Source of the DNA: Desulfonema limicola
GTDB lineage: Bacteria; Desulfobacterota; Desulfobacteria; Desulfobacterales; Desulfosalsimonadaceae
Direction of reading: 5' to 3'
Length of the DNA: 31,364 nucleotides
Assembly (NCBI GenBank): GCA_020722245.1
Contig: DYLE01000003.1
Coordinates: 1 to 31,364, forward strand
Both the position numbers and the translations under genes were made by a program. This document shows positions 21,487 to 29,716 of the stretch, piece by piece; position 1 is the stretch's first letter; each line of letters begins with the position of its first letter. The notes beneath the pieces are model-generated. The model worked only from the letters and a program-made list of their open reading frames with translations, did no database searches and was not told the DNA's origin.

Positions 21487-22866
21487 ATGCCGCTCTCCTC
21501 ATCGGTCTTTAGAAGGATTGAAAAGATCGTCGGAAAAGAGAACTGCTCCTGCGCCAGGGAAGACCTTCTCTGCTACGCCTATGACGCAACCCACCATGTG
21601 TATTATCCGGATGCAGTGGTGTTTCCCAAGGATGCCCAGGAGGTGTCCGCGGTCTTGCGGCTTGCCAACCAGGAGGGCTTCAGCGTCACTCCGAGGGGCG
21701 CAGGCTCAGGAATGACCGGCGGTTCCCTGCCCACCAGCGGCGGGGTGGTGTTGGTGATGACCCGGTTAAACCGGATACTCAGCATCGACACCGACAACCT
21801 GATCGCTGTTGCAGAATCCGGGGTGGTCACCGGCGTGTTTCAAAAAGCCGTGGCCGATGTGGGCCTGTTTTACCCGCCCGACCCCTCCAGCGCAGCCTAC
21901 TCCACCCTCGGGGGAAACGCCGCGGAGTGCGCAGGCGGCCCAAAGGCGGTGAAATACGGGGTGACCCGGGACTATGTGATGGGGCTCGAGGTGGTTCTGC
22001 CCACCGGGGAGATCATTCGAACCGGTGGGCAGACCAAAAAAGGGGTGGTGGGGTTTGACCTGACCCGGCTGATCGTGGGCTCCGAAGGCACCCTGGGGGT
22101 CGTCACCCAGCTGATCCTGCGACTTTTGCCCAGGCCTGAAACGGTCAAAACCATGACCGCGGTCTATGACCGAATGGAGCGGGCAGCAGAAACCATTACC
22201 GAAATCATTCGGCAGGGGATCATACCCTCCACCATCGAGTTTATGGACAATGCCTCCCTTCGGTGTGTGGCGGAGCACATTCCGGAAGGTCTTGCGGCGG
22301 ATGCCGATGCCATGCTCATCATTGAGGCGGACGGCAGCCCGGCTGAAGTGGATTATCAGATGGGAAGGATGGAATCCCTATGCCGGCGGTTCGGGGCGCT
22401 TAAGGTCCGGGCGGCCCGAACCCCGGGGGAGGTGGAGTCCCTCTGGAGGGGCAGAAAATCCATTTCCCCCGCCTTGTTTAAGTACGGGCCGGATAAGATC
22501 AATGAGGATATCGTGGTCCCCCGAAGCCGGATTCCGGATATGATCAAAAAAATTAAGGAGCTGCGCCGGAAGACCGGTTTAATGATGGTCAGCTTCGGTC
22601 ATGCCGGGGACGGGAACATCCATTTCAACATCATGCTGGATAGAAAGGACCCGGTCCAGCTTGCTAGGGCCAACCAGGCGGTTTCAGAACTGTTTGATTA
22701 CACCCTTGAACTCGGCGGCACCCTGTCCGGGGAGCATGGGGTGGGGATCACCAAATCCGCCTACATGGCAAGGGAGATTCCGCCGGAGGCAGTTGCCCTC
22801 ATGCGAAGGCTGAAAGCCGCTTTTGATCCGGCCGGGGTTCTCAATCCGGGCAAGATGCTGCTTTAG
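21487..22866 (+). CDS. FAD-linked 2-hydroxyacid oxidase/dehydrogenase, GlcD family (glycolate or D-lactate)
   Basis: A 459-residue flavoprotein of the GlcD/D-lactate dehydrogenase family, oxidising a 2-hydroxyacid and passing electrons to an Fe-S partner or the quinone pool. The PCMH-type FAD-binding region (about residues 35-215) includes PRGAGSGMTGGSLPTSGGVV, DPSSAAYSTLGGNAAECAGG and LIVGSEGTLGVVT. The C-terminal cap has SFGHAGDGNIHFN and GGTLSGEHGVGITK, and the end matches LNPGKML. The length is typical for stand-alone GlcD. It starts 4 bp after the dnaA-like gene and is presumably co-transcribed, which is an odd pairing. No glcE/glcF or lutABC partners are nearby. In sulfate reducers such genes often serve D-lactate oxidation, so a link to the larC product is conceivable but not shown. 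Confidence 0.9.
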   Translation: MPLSSSVFRRIEKIVGKENCSCAREDLLCYAYDATHHVYYPDAVVFPKDAQEVSAVLRLANQEGFSVTPRGAGSGMTGGSLPTSGGVVLVMTRLNRILSIDTDNLIAVAESGVVTGVFQKAVADVGLFYPPDPSSAAYSTLGGNAAECAGGPKAVKYGVTRDYVMGLEVVLPTGEIIRTGGQTKKGVVGFDLTRLIVGSEGTLGVVTQLILRLLPRPETVKTMTAVYDRMERAAETITEIIRQGIIPSTIEFMDNASLRCVAEHIPEGLAADADAMLIIEADGSPAEVDYQMGRMESLCRRFGALKVRAARTPGEVESLWRGRKSISPALFKYGPDKINEDIVVPRSRIPDMIKKIKELRRKTGLMMVSFGHAGDGNIHFNIMLDRKDPVQLARANQAVSELFDYTLELGGTLSGEHGVGITKSAYMAREIPPEAVALMRRLKAAFDPAGVLNPGKMLL

Positions 22867-22877
22867 GGTCGGTGGGA

Positions 22878-23075
22878 TTACTGAAGCCTCAAAGGGAGAT
22901 ACGAATATTCCGTCCATTCCTCCATCTGTTCAATGGAGGCGTATTTTTGTTTATACGCCGCGCATCGCAGCCGAAGCGCGCAGTATTTGCGGCAGATGGT
23001 CCTTTCGATATCAAACTCGCCGAAGCACGCCACCTCGTTTTCGAGGCTTTGGATTGTGAAAATTTTATAAGTCAC
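22878..23075 (-). CDS. 65-residue four-cysteine protein, unknown function
   Basis: A small protein beginning at GTG 23075, with AGGAGAG about 8 nt upstream. Longer versions of this frame would run into suhB. Its centre carries C-x10-C-x3-C-x5-C (CFGEFDIERTIC, then RKYC and ALRLRC), a pattern with a CFG opening that suggests one bound metal ion or Fe-S cluster. The rest is charged (acidic C-terminal half, EQMEEWTEYS). It is the last gene of the rpsF-dnaB-suhB series, 31 bp after the suhB stop, and is tail-to-tail with the glcD-like gene (11 bp). I do not recognise a named family. A similar CFG...C..C motif occurs in small metal-binding modules, so a zinc-ribbon-like role is a guess. Confidence 0.68.
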   Translation of the reverse strand: MTYKIFTIQSLENEVACFGEFDIERTICRKYCALRLRCAAYKQKYASIEQMEEWTEYSYLPLRLQ

Positions 23076-23106
23076 CGGTTCTTCTCTCTCCTGCACAAAG
23101 AAGGGG

Positions 23107-23895
23107 TTACGCCACCGCAAGCAATGACTGCATCCCCTTATGGATCCGGCCGTTGGTCGCCAGTATCTGTTTTTTATCGGTCGTATATAAATTGCCGTCA
23201 AAATCGGTAACCCTCCCTCCGGCTTCCCTTGCGATTAAAGCTCCTGCGGCCGTATCCCAGGGGTTTAGGTTCTCCTCCCAGAACCCGTCAAAACGGCCGC
23301 AGGCCACAAAGCAGAGGTCCAGGGCGGCTGACCCCAGCCTGCGGATTCCCCTGGAGGCGGACAGGCAGGCCTCAAAACGGGAAATCAGGGGTTTTACATG
23401 CAAAGCGGCATCATAGGGGAATCCGGTCACCAGCAGGCTGTCTGAAACCTTTTCCGTCGTGGATACCCGTATGGGCCTTCCGTTTAAGCTCGCCCCTTTT
23501 CCGGAAACCGCGCAGAACAGCTCCCCGGTCACCGGGTTTAAAACAATCCCTACAGCAGTTTTCTCCTTTACGGCAAAGGCGATGGAAATCGAAAAAATCG
23601 GCAGTCCGTGGGCGAAATTGGTGGTGCCGTCAAGCGGATCGATGATCCACTGGTACGGGGATGCGCTGTTTTGATCACATCCGCTTTCCTCGGCCAGTAT
23701 TCCATGGTCCGGGAACCTGGCTCGAATCGTCTGAATGATCTGTTTTTCGGATTCGATATCCGCCTCGGTGACCAGATCCTTCGGCCCCTTCTTATGGACC
23801 GAGGTCAGCCTGCCCAGGCAGCGGTTAAGGACTTCGGCGCTTCGGTAGGCCGCACCGATCCCCGTGTTTCGAATATGTTCAATGTCGATGGTCAC
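23107..23895 (-). CDS. suhB: Inositol monophosphatase family protein (SuhB-like)
   Basis: A 262-residue Mg-dependent phosphatase of the inositol-monophosphatase family. The metal-site motifs are in place: EESG (Glu near residue 70), DPLDGTTNFAHGLP (two Asp near residues 86-89) and the C-terminal WDTAAGALIAREAGG. It probably hydrolyses inositol-1-phosphate or related sugar phosphates. In E. coli SuhB also joins rRNA antitermination complexes, which would fit a gene next to dnaB and ribosomal proteins, but this cannot be judged here. It is 42 bp downstream of dnaB and 31 bp upstream of the four-cysteine gene. The start ATG at 23895 gives the usual length. Confidence 0.92.
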   Translation of the reverse strand: MTIDIEHIRNTGIGAAYRSAEVLNRCLGRLTSVHKKGPKDLVTEADIESEKQIIQTIRARFPDHGILAEESGCDQNSASPYQWIIDPLDGTTNFAHGLPIFSISIAFAVKEKTAVGIVLNPVTGELFCAVSGKGASLNGRPIRVSTTEKVSDSLLVTGFPYDAALHVKPLISRFEACLSASRGIRRLGSAALDLCFVACGRFDGFWEENLNPWDTAAGALIAREAGGRVTDFDGNLYTTDKKQILATNGRIHKGMQSLLAVA

Positions 23896-23937
23896 GCCCT
23901 TCCATTAACCCAAAAGCGGAAGCCCTGTCAATCCCCG

Positions 23938-25329
23938 TCACGCGCCCGGGGTGTTTGCCGGTACATACCCCTCATACCCATAGGCGAGGTTTTCAAACCG
24001 GGTGTAGCTATCCATAAACCTCAAATACTGTATTCCCAGGGGACCGTTTCGTTGCTTGGCCAGGTAGACCTCGGCGATTCCCTTTTTGGGGTTGTTTTCA
24101 TCGGGATTGTAGACCTCGTCCCGGTAGATGAAAATCACCAGGTCCGCATCCTGCTCAAGCGCCCCGGATTCTCTTAAATCCGACAGCTGAGGGTGCTTAT
24201 CGCTTCGGTCCTCCAGCTTTCGGTTGAGCTGGGAGAGGGCGATGACCGGAATGTTGAGTTCTTTGGCCAGCCCTTTTAATGACCTGGACATGTCCGAGAT
24301 CTCCAGCTCCCGCCTTTCAAGCCCATGCCGGGACTGCATCAACTGAAGGTAGTCGATGATGATCAGGCCGATGTCTTTTTCTATTTTCAGGCGCCGGGCC
24401 TTGGTCTTGACCTCCAGGGAGGAAATCCCGGCCGTGTCGTCGAGGTAAATCGGCGCACGCTGCAGCGCATCCGCGGCATCGGTGATCCGTTCCCAGTCGT
24501 CATCGTTGAAAAAGCCGTCCCGTATCCGGGCCGAATCGATCCTGGCCTCGGCGCATAAGAGCCGCGAGGCCAGCTGCTCCTTGGACATCTCCAGGGAAAA
24601 GAACAACACCGGCACCTCCGCATCCAGCGCCGCGTTTCTGGCGATGTTTAAGGCCAGTGCGGTTTTGCCCATGGAGGGCCTGGCGGCCAGAATAATCAGG
24701 TCGGATTTCTGAAACCCCGAGGTCAGGGAATCCAGCTTGGTAAAGCCGGAAGGGACCCCGCTGATCAGGGATTTGTTGCCCCGGCGCTCCACCATGGCGT
24801 TGATGTTGTCCTTGATTACCTTGCCCAGAGGGTAGTAGGAGGGCTTGAGCTTATTTTCAGCGATTTCAAAAATGGTGTGCTCGGCAAAGTCGATGACCTC
24901 GTCCACCTCGGTACCATAGTCCAGGCAGCGGGCGGCGATGTTGGAGGCCGCCGAGATCATCCGCCGCAGGGCCGCCTTGTCCCTGACGATGGCGGCGTAG
25001 TTTCTGGCGTTGGAGGGGACGGGGGCGGTGTCCACGATCCGTGCCAGGTAGGCGGCGCCGCCGATCTCTTCAAGCTGGTTTTTATTCCTGAGTTGATCCG
25101 CAAGGGTCACCAGGTCAACCGGTTCTCCCTTGTGGGCCAGGGCGATGATCGCCTCAAATATTTTTTGATGGGCGCTTCGATAAAAGTCGTCGGGTGAAAG
25201 GATGTCGAGGACATCCAGAAGGGTATCGTTGTTTAGAAGGATCGCGCTGATGAGGGATTCTTCAGCATCGATGTTCTGCGGCGGCACTCGGTCTGTAAAA
25301 GGATCCTTCTTGCCGGGGACTGTGCTCAT
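23938..25329 (-). CDS. dnaB: Replicative DNA helicase DnaB
   Basis: A 463-residue hexameric helicase that unwinds DNA ahead of the replication fork. The N-terminal domain (PPQNIDAEESLISAILLNN, residues ~16-120) is followed by a linker and the RecA-like motor with Walker A ARPSMGKTALALNIA. Other typical blocks are FFSLEMSKEQLASRLL, IGLIIIDYLQLM (Walker B), ALSQLNRKLEDR and LRESGALEQDADLVIFIYR. No intein or insertion is present. It follows rplI in the conserved rpsF-rpsR-DUF2232-rplI-dnaB order with a longer gap of 134 bp, which may hold its own promoter. No clear Shine-Dalgarno precedes the ATG. Confidence 0.97.
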   Translation of the reverse strand: MSTVPGKKDPFTDRVPPQNIDAEESLISAILLNNDTLLDVLDILSPDDFYRSAHQKIFEAIIALAHKGEPVDLVTLADQLRNKNQLEEIGGAAYLARIVDTAPVPSNARNYAAIVRDKAALRRMISAASNIAARCLDYGTEVDEVIDFAEHTIFEIAENKLKPSYYPLGKVIKDNINAMVERRGNKSLISGVPSGFTKLDSLTSGFQKSDLIILAARPSMGKTALALNIARNAALDAEVPVLFFSLEMSKEQLASRLLCAEARIDSARIRDGFFNDDDWERITDAADALQRAPIYLDDTAGISSLEVKTKARRLKIEKDIGLIIIDYLQLMQSRHGLERRELEISDMSRSLKGLAKELNIPVIALSQLNRKLEDRSDKHPQLSDLRESGALEQDADLVIFIYRDEVYNPDENNPKKGIAEVYLAKQRNGPLGIQYLRFMDSYTRFENLAYGYEGYVPANTPGA

Positions 25330-25463
25330 AGGCGATCGTTTAACGTCGAATAAAAAGATAACCTGCTAAGTGTAAACCCCAGGGTTGCAACCCAAACGCC
25401 GGGCGCCTTCAAGAGGCCGTCTTCCGGCCGGCGGTCGTGGACGCGGGTGGTTAAAGCGGGTGT

Positions 25464-25916
25464 TTAAGCCTCCTGCTCAGGGACGACCTCCACGGTGATT
25501 TCGGGCTTGATCCCCTTGTATATTCGAATGGGGATCTGATAGCTTCCGATGTTTTTGATCGGATCGCTCAACAGGATCATCTGTTTTCGCACCTCGATAT
25601 TCTGGGCGGCAAGGGCTTCGGCGATCTCCCTCGCGGAGATGGAGCCGTACAGCCGTCCCTCCTCGGCGACCTTGGCGGTGATGCGGCAGACCACCCCTTC
25701 CAGCCTTTTTGCCATTTCCATGGCGGTTTCACGTTCCTTGGCGATCTGAAGATCAAGCTTAGCCTTTTCCTGTTTGAGGATGTTTCGGTTCTGGGGGGTT
25801 GCATAAACGGCCTTTTTCTGGGGAATCAGGTAGTTTCGCGCATACCCGTTCTTTACATCCACCTCGCTGCCGATGATGCCGAGGGCGTCAATCGTTTCTT
25901 TTAAAATGACTTTCAT
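25464..25916 (-). CDS. rplI: 50S ribosomal protein L9
   Basis: A 150-residue L9, a 23S rRNA-binding protein that projects from the large subunit near the L1 stalk. The N-terminal domain starts KVILKETIDALGIIGSEVDVKNGYARNYLIP, which includes the family signature (GxxxxVKxGYARNxLxP). The connecting helix (residues ~40-75) and the C-terminal domain with GRLYGSISAREIAEAL follow. The length is standard. It lies 53 bp downstream of the DUF2232 membrane gene and upstream of dnaB, the usual order. A purine-rich AGGAT lies just before the ATG. Confidence 0.97.
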   Translation of the reverse strand: MKVILKETIDALGIIGSEVDVKNGYARNYLIPQKKAVYATPQNRNILKQEKAKLDLQIAKERETAMEMAKRLEGVVCRITAKVAEEGRLYGSISAREIAEALAAQNIEVRKQMILLSDPIKNIGSYQIPIRIYKGIKPEITVEVVPEQEA

Positions 25917-25969
25917 GGTTTATCCTCCGCAAGCATAACCGCTTTATTAAATATGTCAAAAAATAAGAA

Positions 25970-26956
25970 CTAATGATCGGCTGGGGTTTCGCCGATTTTT
26001 CTGAATTTCAGCCACACGTCACTCAATCCGATTCCGATCACCACTAACACGAGTATCTGCTGAAGGGCGATAAAGCTGTAGCATAACACCCGCAGCGCCA
26101 GGGGGATGCTTTTTTTTTGCAGATAAAAGGAGATCACCGCAATCCCCTGGAAGAAATAAACCGTCATCAGAAGGATCAGCCCGTTTAGACCGATGAATTT
26201 AACCGGGCCGGAAGGGATCAGGATCATCGCAATCGCAGCCGCAACCCCCCAGACCAGGATTTCCGGCGCCTCCCAACGGTTTAGGGCGAACAGGTCCGGC
26301 TTAAGCCCGCTTTGGGGCGTGATGATGAACCGGGCCAGCAACAGGTTGAGCCATGCCGCGCAAAGCAGCCCTGCGGTGAGCAGGGAGGGCAGGGTGCGAA
26401 CCAGGACGTAGCGGATTTCATCTATGGATTCGGAAAGGGTGCGAATATGCTCCTCGGACATCCCCATCTTCTGGTACGCCGCCAGGCTGAGCGTCAAATT
26501 TTTGCCGATATAGTCTGAGATCACCCTCCCCACCCCGAGGTTTGAGGTGCTGCTGTAAAGAAACAAGAGAAACGCTCCTGAGAGCACCACCAGGGCGCAT
26601 GCGTATCCGATGGTTTTTTCAATCGAAAAATTTTTTTCGATAAACTCTCCCATGGAAAATCCAAGGCCCATCATCCCCAGAAGAAAAAACAGGTCGGCCC
26701 CGAGGGGACCCTTAAAAATCGCGGTCAGCCCCAGGGCGCCCAGCGCCACCATCGCTCCTGTTTTTCTGCCCAGGCTCACACGGTAAAAGGTGATGGGGAG
26801 GGGTAAAAAGAGAAAACAGACAAACCCGATCACCGGTACGGACACCGAAAGGAAGCAGGCCAGGGTCGAAAGCGCCACCGCGGTTAGGATATTTTTATAA
26901 GGCCTATCCTGAAACCCTTTCAGCAAACCCTCTTCATTCCTGAATGTCATCGGCAT
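25970..26956 (-). CDS. DUF2232 (YybS-like) polytopic membrane protein
   Basis: A 328-residue integral membrane protein with about eight hydrophobic segments, matching the DUF2232/YybS family in size, topology and position. The family is regularly encoded between rpsR and rplI and its function is not established. A short cytoplasmic N-terminus (MPMTFRNEEGLLKGFQDR) precedes the first helix. A soluble loop of about 45 residues occurs around residues 145-190, before the RTLPSLLTAGLL segment. Two closely spaced ATG codons (26956 and 26950) could start the protein; neither has a strong ribosome-binding site. It is 21 bp after rpsR and likely shares the ribosomal protein operon. Confidence 0.82.
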   Translation of the reverse strand: MPMTFRNEEGLLKGFQDRPYKNILTAVALSTLACFLSVSVPVIGFVCFLFLPLPITFYRVSLGRKTGAMVALGALGLTAIFKGPLGADLFFLLGMMGLGFSMGEFIEKNFSIEKTIGYACALVVLSGAFLLFLYSSTSNLGVGRVISDYIGKNLTLSLAAYQKMGMSEEHIRTLSESIDEIRYVLVRTLPSLLTAGLLCAAWLNLLLARFIITPQSGLKPDLFALNRWEAPEILVWGVAAAIAMILIPSGPVKFIGLNGLILLMTVYFFQGIAVISFYLQKKSIPLALRVLCYSFIALQQILVLVVIGIGLSDVWLKFRKIGETPADH

Positions 26957-26977
26957 TATAGGGGTCGGAAACTGCCG

Positions 26978-27223
26978 CTACAGATCATAGGTGCCGACAT
27001 AGGGCAGAAGCGCTATGGTCCGCGCCCTTTTGATGGCCTGAGACAGCTCCCGTTGATGTTTTGCACAGGTGCCGGAGATCCGCCGGGGAATGATTTTACC
27101 CCGTTCCGTGATAAAATATTTTAAGGTGTTTGAATCCTTGTAATCAATTTTGAGGCTGGTGTCCGCGCAGAATCGGCAAACCTTGCGTCGATGATAGACC
27201 TTTTTTTTCTGATATGCTGCCAT
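26978..27223 (-). CDS. rpsR: 30S ribosomal protein S18
   Basis: An 81-residue S18, the partner of S6 on the small-subunit platform. The family core is clear: CRFCADTSLKIDYKDSNTLKYFITERGKIIPRRISGTCAKHQRELSQAIKRARTIALLPY, shown here only as a reading of its motifs CRFC, IDYKD, RGKIIPRRISG and KRARTIALLPY. Residues CRFC plus C-AKH make a possible zinc-binding set, the cysteine-containing form of S18. It starts 5 bp after the rpsF stop and is probably translationally coupled to it. Confidence 0.97.
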   Translation of the reverse strand: MAAYQKKKVYHRRKVCRFCADTSLKIDYKDSNTLKYFITERGKIIPRRISGTCAKHQRELSQAIKRARTIALLPYVGTYDL

Positions 27224-27228
27224 GGGCG

Positions 27229-27696
27229 TTATTCCTCTTTTTCTGTTTCGACTTGAGCGGGATCTTCCGGTGCGGCTTCAGGCGCTTTCTCAGCCGGTTG
27301 ATCCGCCGCCTCGTTCGCCGCGGCTTCGGCATTCCCTGCCGGTTCGGCCTTTTCCTTTTCCAGGGCTTTCGCCTCTTCCATCTTCTGCTTTAATGCCTCG
27401 GCATCCACATCCCGGTCAAGCAGGATGGTCATAAACTTGAGCACCCGGTAATCGATGCGTAAGGACCGCTCCATGTCATTGACCAGGCCGCCGTTGCCGC
27501 AGTAATCCAGCCGTATGTAACGCCCGTGGAGCTTTTTTTTGATGGGGTAGGCGAACTTCCGGTCCCCCCAGTCGTCTTGCAGAAGCAGGGTGCCGTTCTG
27601 CTGGGGGATCATCTGAAGGTATTTTTCAATGACGGCCTTCTGATCCACGCCTCCGATGTCGGGGTCTAAAATAAAAAACGTCTCGTAGCGGTTCAT
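27229..27696 (-). CDS. rpsF: 30S ribosomal protein S6 with long acidic tail
   Basis: A 155-residue S6 that binds S18 and 16S rRNA. The start is the ATG at 27696, which has AAAGGAG 7 nt upstream and gives the family N-terminus MNRYETFFILDPD. The open frame extends 27 codons further upstream, but that part is leader. The fold spans residues ~1-97 with KKKLHGRYIRLDYCGNG and the terminal LLDRDVDA. Beyond it is an unusually long Ala/Glu/Pro-rich tail of about 55 residues ending in EKEE. E. coli S6 ends in a short Glu-rich tail modified by RimK, so the acidic end here could be a modification site; this is inference. Confidence 0.96.
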   Translation of the reverse strand: MNRYETFFILDPDIGGVDQKAVIEKYLQMIPQQNGTLLLQDDWGDRKFAYPIKKKLHGRYIRLDYCGNGGLVNDMERSLRIDYRVLKFMTILLDRDVDAEALKQKMEEAKALEKEKAEPAGNAEAAANEAADQPAEKAPEAAPEDPAQVETEKEE

Positions 27697-28005
27697 GTTT
27701 TCTCCTTTCGGCTTACAGCCCTGCGCGCGGCAGAGCAAGGATGAATCCCAACGATTCCATTTATAAAATAGTTTCAATTAACACCGAAAAAAAACAGTGT
27801 CAAGTGGTTTTGAAATTCTTTTTAAACAGGGCGTGCCCCTGATCCATGGCGTGCTTAAGACCCGCTCAAAACAGTTTGCGCCATGGCAAATCCGGTCCCT
27901 TCTTCTTTCGAACACCTTGTTTTTAAAAAATTTTAGTGTTATGTGTAACAATGTTCGGCAGGCCTCTGTTTCACAGGCGTGCCATAAGAATAGGGAGCGA
28001 TAAGC
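27697..28005. other. 309-bp divergent intergenic region, rpsF / corA
   Basis: This holds the rpsF promoter and leader on the left. On the right are an 8-bp inverted repeat CCATGGCG (27844-27851) / CGCCATGG (27879-27886) with a 27-bp gap, and TGTTA-TGTG-TAACA (27937-27950) close to corA. AGGGAG precedes the corA ATG. A 68-residue frame at 27797-28003 has no ribosome-binding site and no family resemblance and is not called. No RNA gene was recognised. Confidence 0.55.
27775..27803 (-). promoter_or_regulatory. Sigma-70 promoter for the rpsF operon
   Basis: On the minus strand a perfect TTGACA (27803-27798) is followed after 17 bp by TAATTG (27780-27775). Transcription would start near 27768, leaving a leader of about 72 nt before rpsF. 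The leader can fold into CTGC-CGCGC-GCAG and GGCT-GTA-AGCC hairpins directly before the ribosome-binding site. Confidence 0.55.
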
Positions 28006-29097
28006 ATGGCGCAGACCGCAAAAAGAAAGAAAGCAAAACCTCGCGGATCCGGTATCAAGACCGGAATGGCGCCCGGTACAATGGTTTTCATCGGGGAGCG
28101 GAAACAGGACAGGGCGCGCATTCATGTCATTGATTACAGCGAAACCAGCCTGAACGAGCTGCGCGATGTCTCCTTGGACCAATGCGGGGATTTCGCCAGA
28201 GCCCCCGGCGTTACCTGGATCAACGTCAACGGCGTCCATGATATCGGCCTGATCGAGGCTCTGGGAAAATGTTTTGAATTGCACCCCCTGACCCTGGAGG
28301 ACATCGTCAATACCTCCCAGCGGCTTAAAATCGAAGAATTCCCGTATTATATGTTTTTTGTTTTAAAGATGGTGAAATTCAATGAACCGGAAAACAGGGT
28401 CGACATCGAACACGTCAGCCTGATTCTGGGGGCAAATTACGTGATTTCTTTTCAAGAAAAGGAGGACGAAAACGACGTGTTTAACGGGGTGCGGGACCGA
28501 ATCCGGTCCGCCAGGGGACGCATCCGCTCCATGAAATCGGATTACCTTGCCTATACCCTCATGGATGCCGTGGTGGACCATTACTTTCTGGCCGTTGAGC
28601 GCATCGGCGATCGCATTGAGGATATCGACGACCAGATTCTGGACCAACCCAAACCCGAAAATATCAAGGAGATCCATCGGCTCAAAAAAGAGATTCTCAG
28701 CCTGCGAAAGGCAATATGGCCGCTTCGTGAAGAGATCGGGGAACTTCAAAAAAGCGATTCGGCGGTGATCCGTCCGGAGACCAAATTTTTCTGGCATGAT
28801 CTGTATGACCACACCATCCAGATCATCGACATGGTCGATACCTTGAGGGACATCCTCGGCAACACGTACGATACCTATTTGTCCAGCATCAGCAACCGTA
28901 TGAATGAAATCATGAAGGTGCTCACCATCATCGCCACCATTTTCATTCCTTTGACCTTTATCGTCGGTGTTTACGGAATGAACTTCGAGCACATGCCCGA
29001 GTTGAAATGGTTTTTTGGCTACTACATGATTTGGGGCGTTATGCTGGCTGTTGGCAGCGGCCTGCTTATCTATTTCAAGCGGAAAAAATGGCTTTAG
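28006..29097 (+). CDS. corA: CorA-family magnesium/cobalt channel
   Basis: A 363-residue CorA, a pentameric inner-membrane Mg2+ (and Co2+) uptake channel. The large N-terminal cytoplasmic funnel includes WINVNGVHD, HPLTLEDIVNTSQRLKIEEF and FQEKEDENDVFNGVRDRIR. A long stalk helix (residues ~195-300) leads to two C-terminal membrane helices. The signature YGMN closes the first helix (FIVGVYGMNFEHMPEL), and the protein ends in a basic KRKKWL. The first ~20 residues are a basic extension (AQTAKRKKAKPRGSG). AGGGAG lies about 9 nt before the ATG. Two palindromic sites upstream may be regulatory. Confidence 0.95.
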   Translation: MAQTAKRKKAKPRGSGIKTGMAPGTMVFIGERKQDRARIHVIDYSETSLNELRDVSLDQCGDFARAPGVTWINVNGVHDIGLIEALGKCFELHPLTLEDIVNTSQRLKIEEFPYYMFFVLKMVKFNEPENRVDIEHVSLILGANYVISFQEKEDENDVFNGVRDRIRSARGRIRSMKSDYLAYTLMDAVVDHYFLAVERIGDRIEDIDDQILDQPKPENIKEIHRLKKEILSLRKAIWPLREEIGELQKSDSAVIRPETKFFWHDLYDHTIQIIDMVDTLRDILGNTYDTYLSSISNRMNEIMKVLTIIATIFIPLTFIVGVYGMNFEHMPELKWFFGYYMIWGVMLAVGSGLLIYFKRKKWL

Positions 29098-29173
29098 AAC
29101 AGAGTATTTATTCGGAATATGAATACCCGAACAGTGGGTCAGATCGATCAGTTGCAAACAGAAAGGAAGTGAA

Positions 29174-29623
29174 ATGAATTCAAAAACAAAGATCGGAATT
29201 ATTATCTGCGACCGGTACCGCCGCTGTGCGGGCGGGAAATGCCTTCGCGCCATGAGAAACCGGGAAGGGGCCTTCAGCATTTACGCAGAAACCGAGCTTG
29301 AGCTGGTCGGATTCACCGCCTGCGACGGCTGCCCCGGCGGCAACATCGAATACGCCGGGGATGAGATGGTGAAAAACGGCGCGGCGGTGATTCATCTCGC
29401 CACCGGCCTGGTGGTGGGGTATCCGCCCTGTCTGTATATCGATACGTTTACGGCCTTTCTGGAGAAACGCTATGGGGTCAAGGTGATGGCGGGCACGCAC
29501 CCTTTACCGAAAAAGTACCTGGATATGCATACGGCCCTGGGCACATGGGAAAATCCCGTCTGGCAACCGCTTGTGGCCCCGACCCTGAGTGATGATCCCA
29601 CAAGGGCGAGTTTTATTGATTAG
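29174..29623 (+). CDS. CGGC-domain protein, putative metal-binding
   Basis: A 149-residue protein of the CGGC domain family, proposed to bind a metal through conserved Cys and His residues. Family blocks are CDRYRRCAGGKCLRAM near residues 12-27, FTACDGCPGGNIEY (~47-60), GAAVIHLATGLVVGYPPC (~69-86), and a late MAGTHPLP (~103-110). At least six cysteines fall at family positions. AAGGAAG lies 6 nt upstream of the ATG. It follows corA by 76 bp on the same strand. The biochemical function is unknown. I checked for an in-frame TGA that might encode selenocysteine and saw none. Confidence 0.85.
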   Translation: MNSKTKIGIIICDRYRRCAGGKCLRAMRNREGAFSIYAETELELVGFTACDGCPGGNIEYAGDEMVKNGAAVIHLATGLVVGYPPCLYIDTFTAFLEKRYGVKVMAGTHPLPKKYLDMHTALGTWENPVWQPLVAPTLSDDPTRASFID

Positions 29624-29716
29624 GCGTAGATCGTAAGGCAGCCTTTGGCGTTTTGATGCACCGAGAATGAATATAAAAAAACACGTTTGAGAATGCAACC
29701 CGGTGGATTTCAAATC

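Noticed and set aside
28363..29280. 305-codon minus-strand frame
   Set aside because: Antisense to corA, which has the complete CorA fold and GMN motif.
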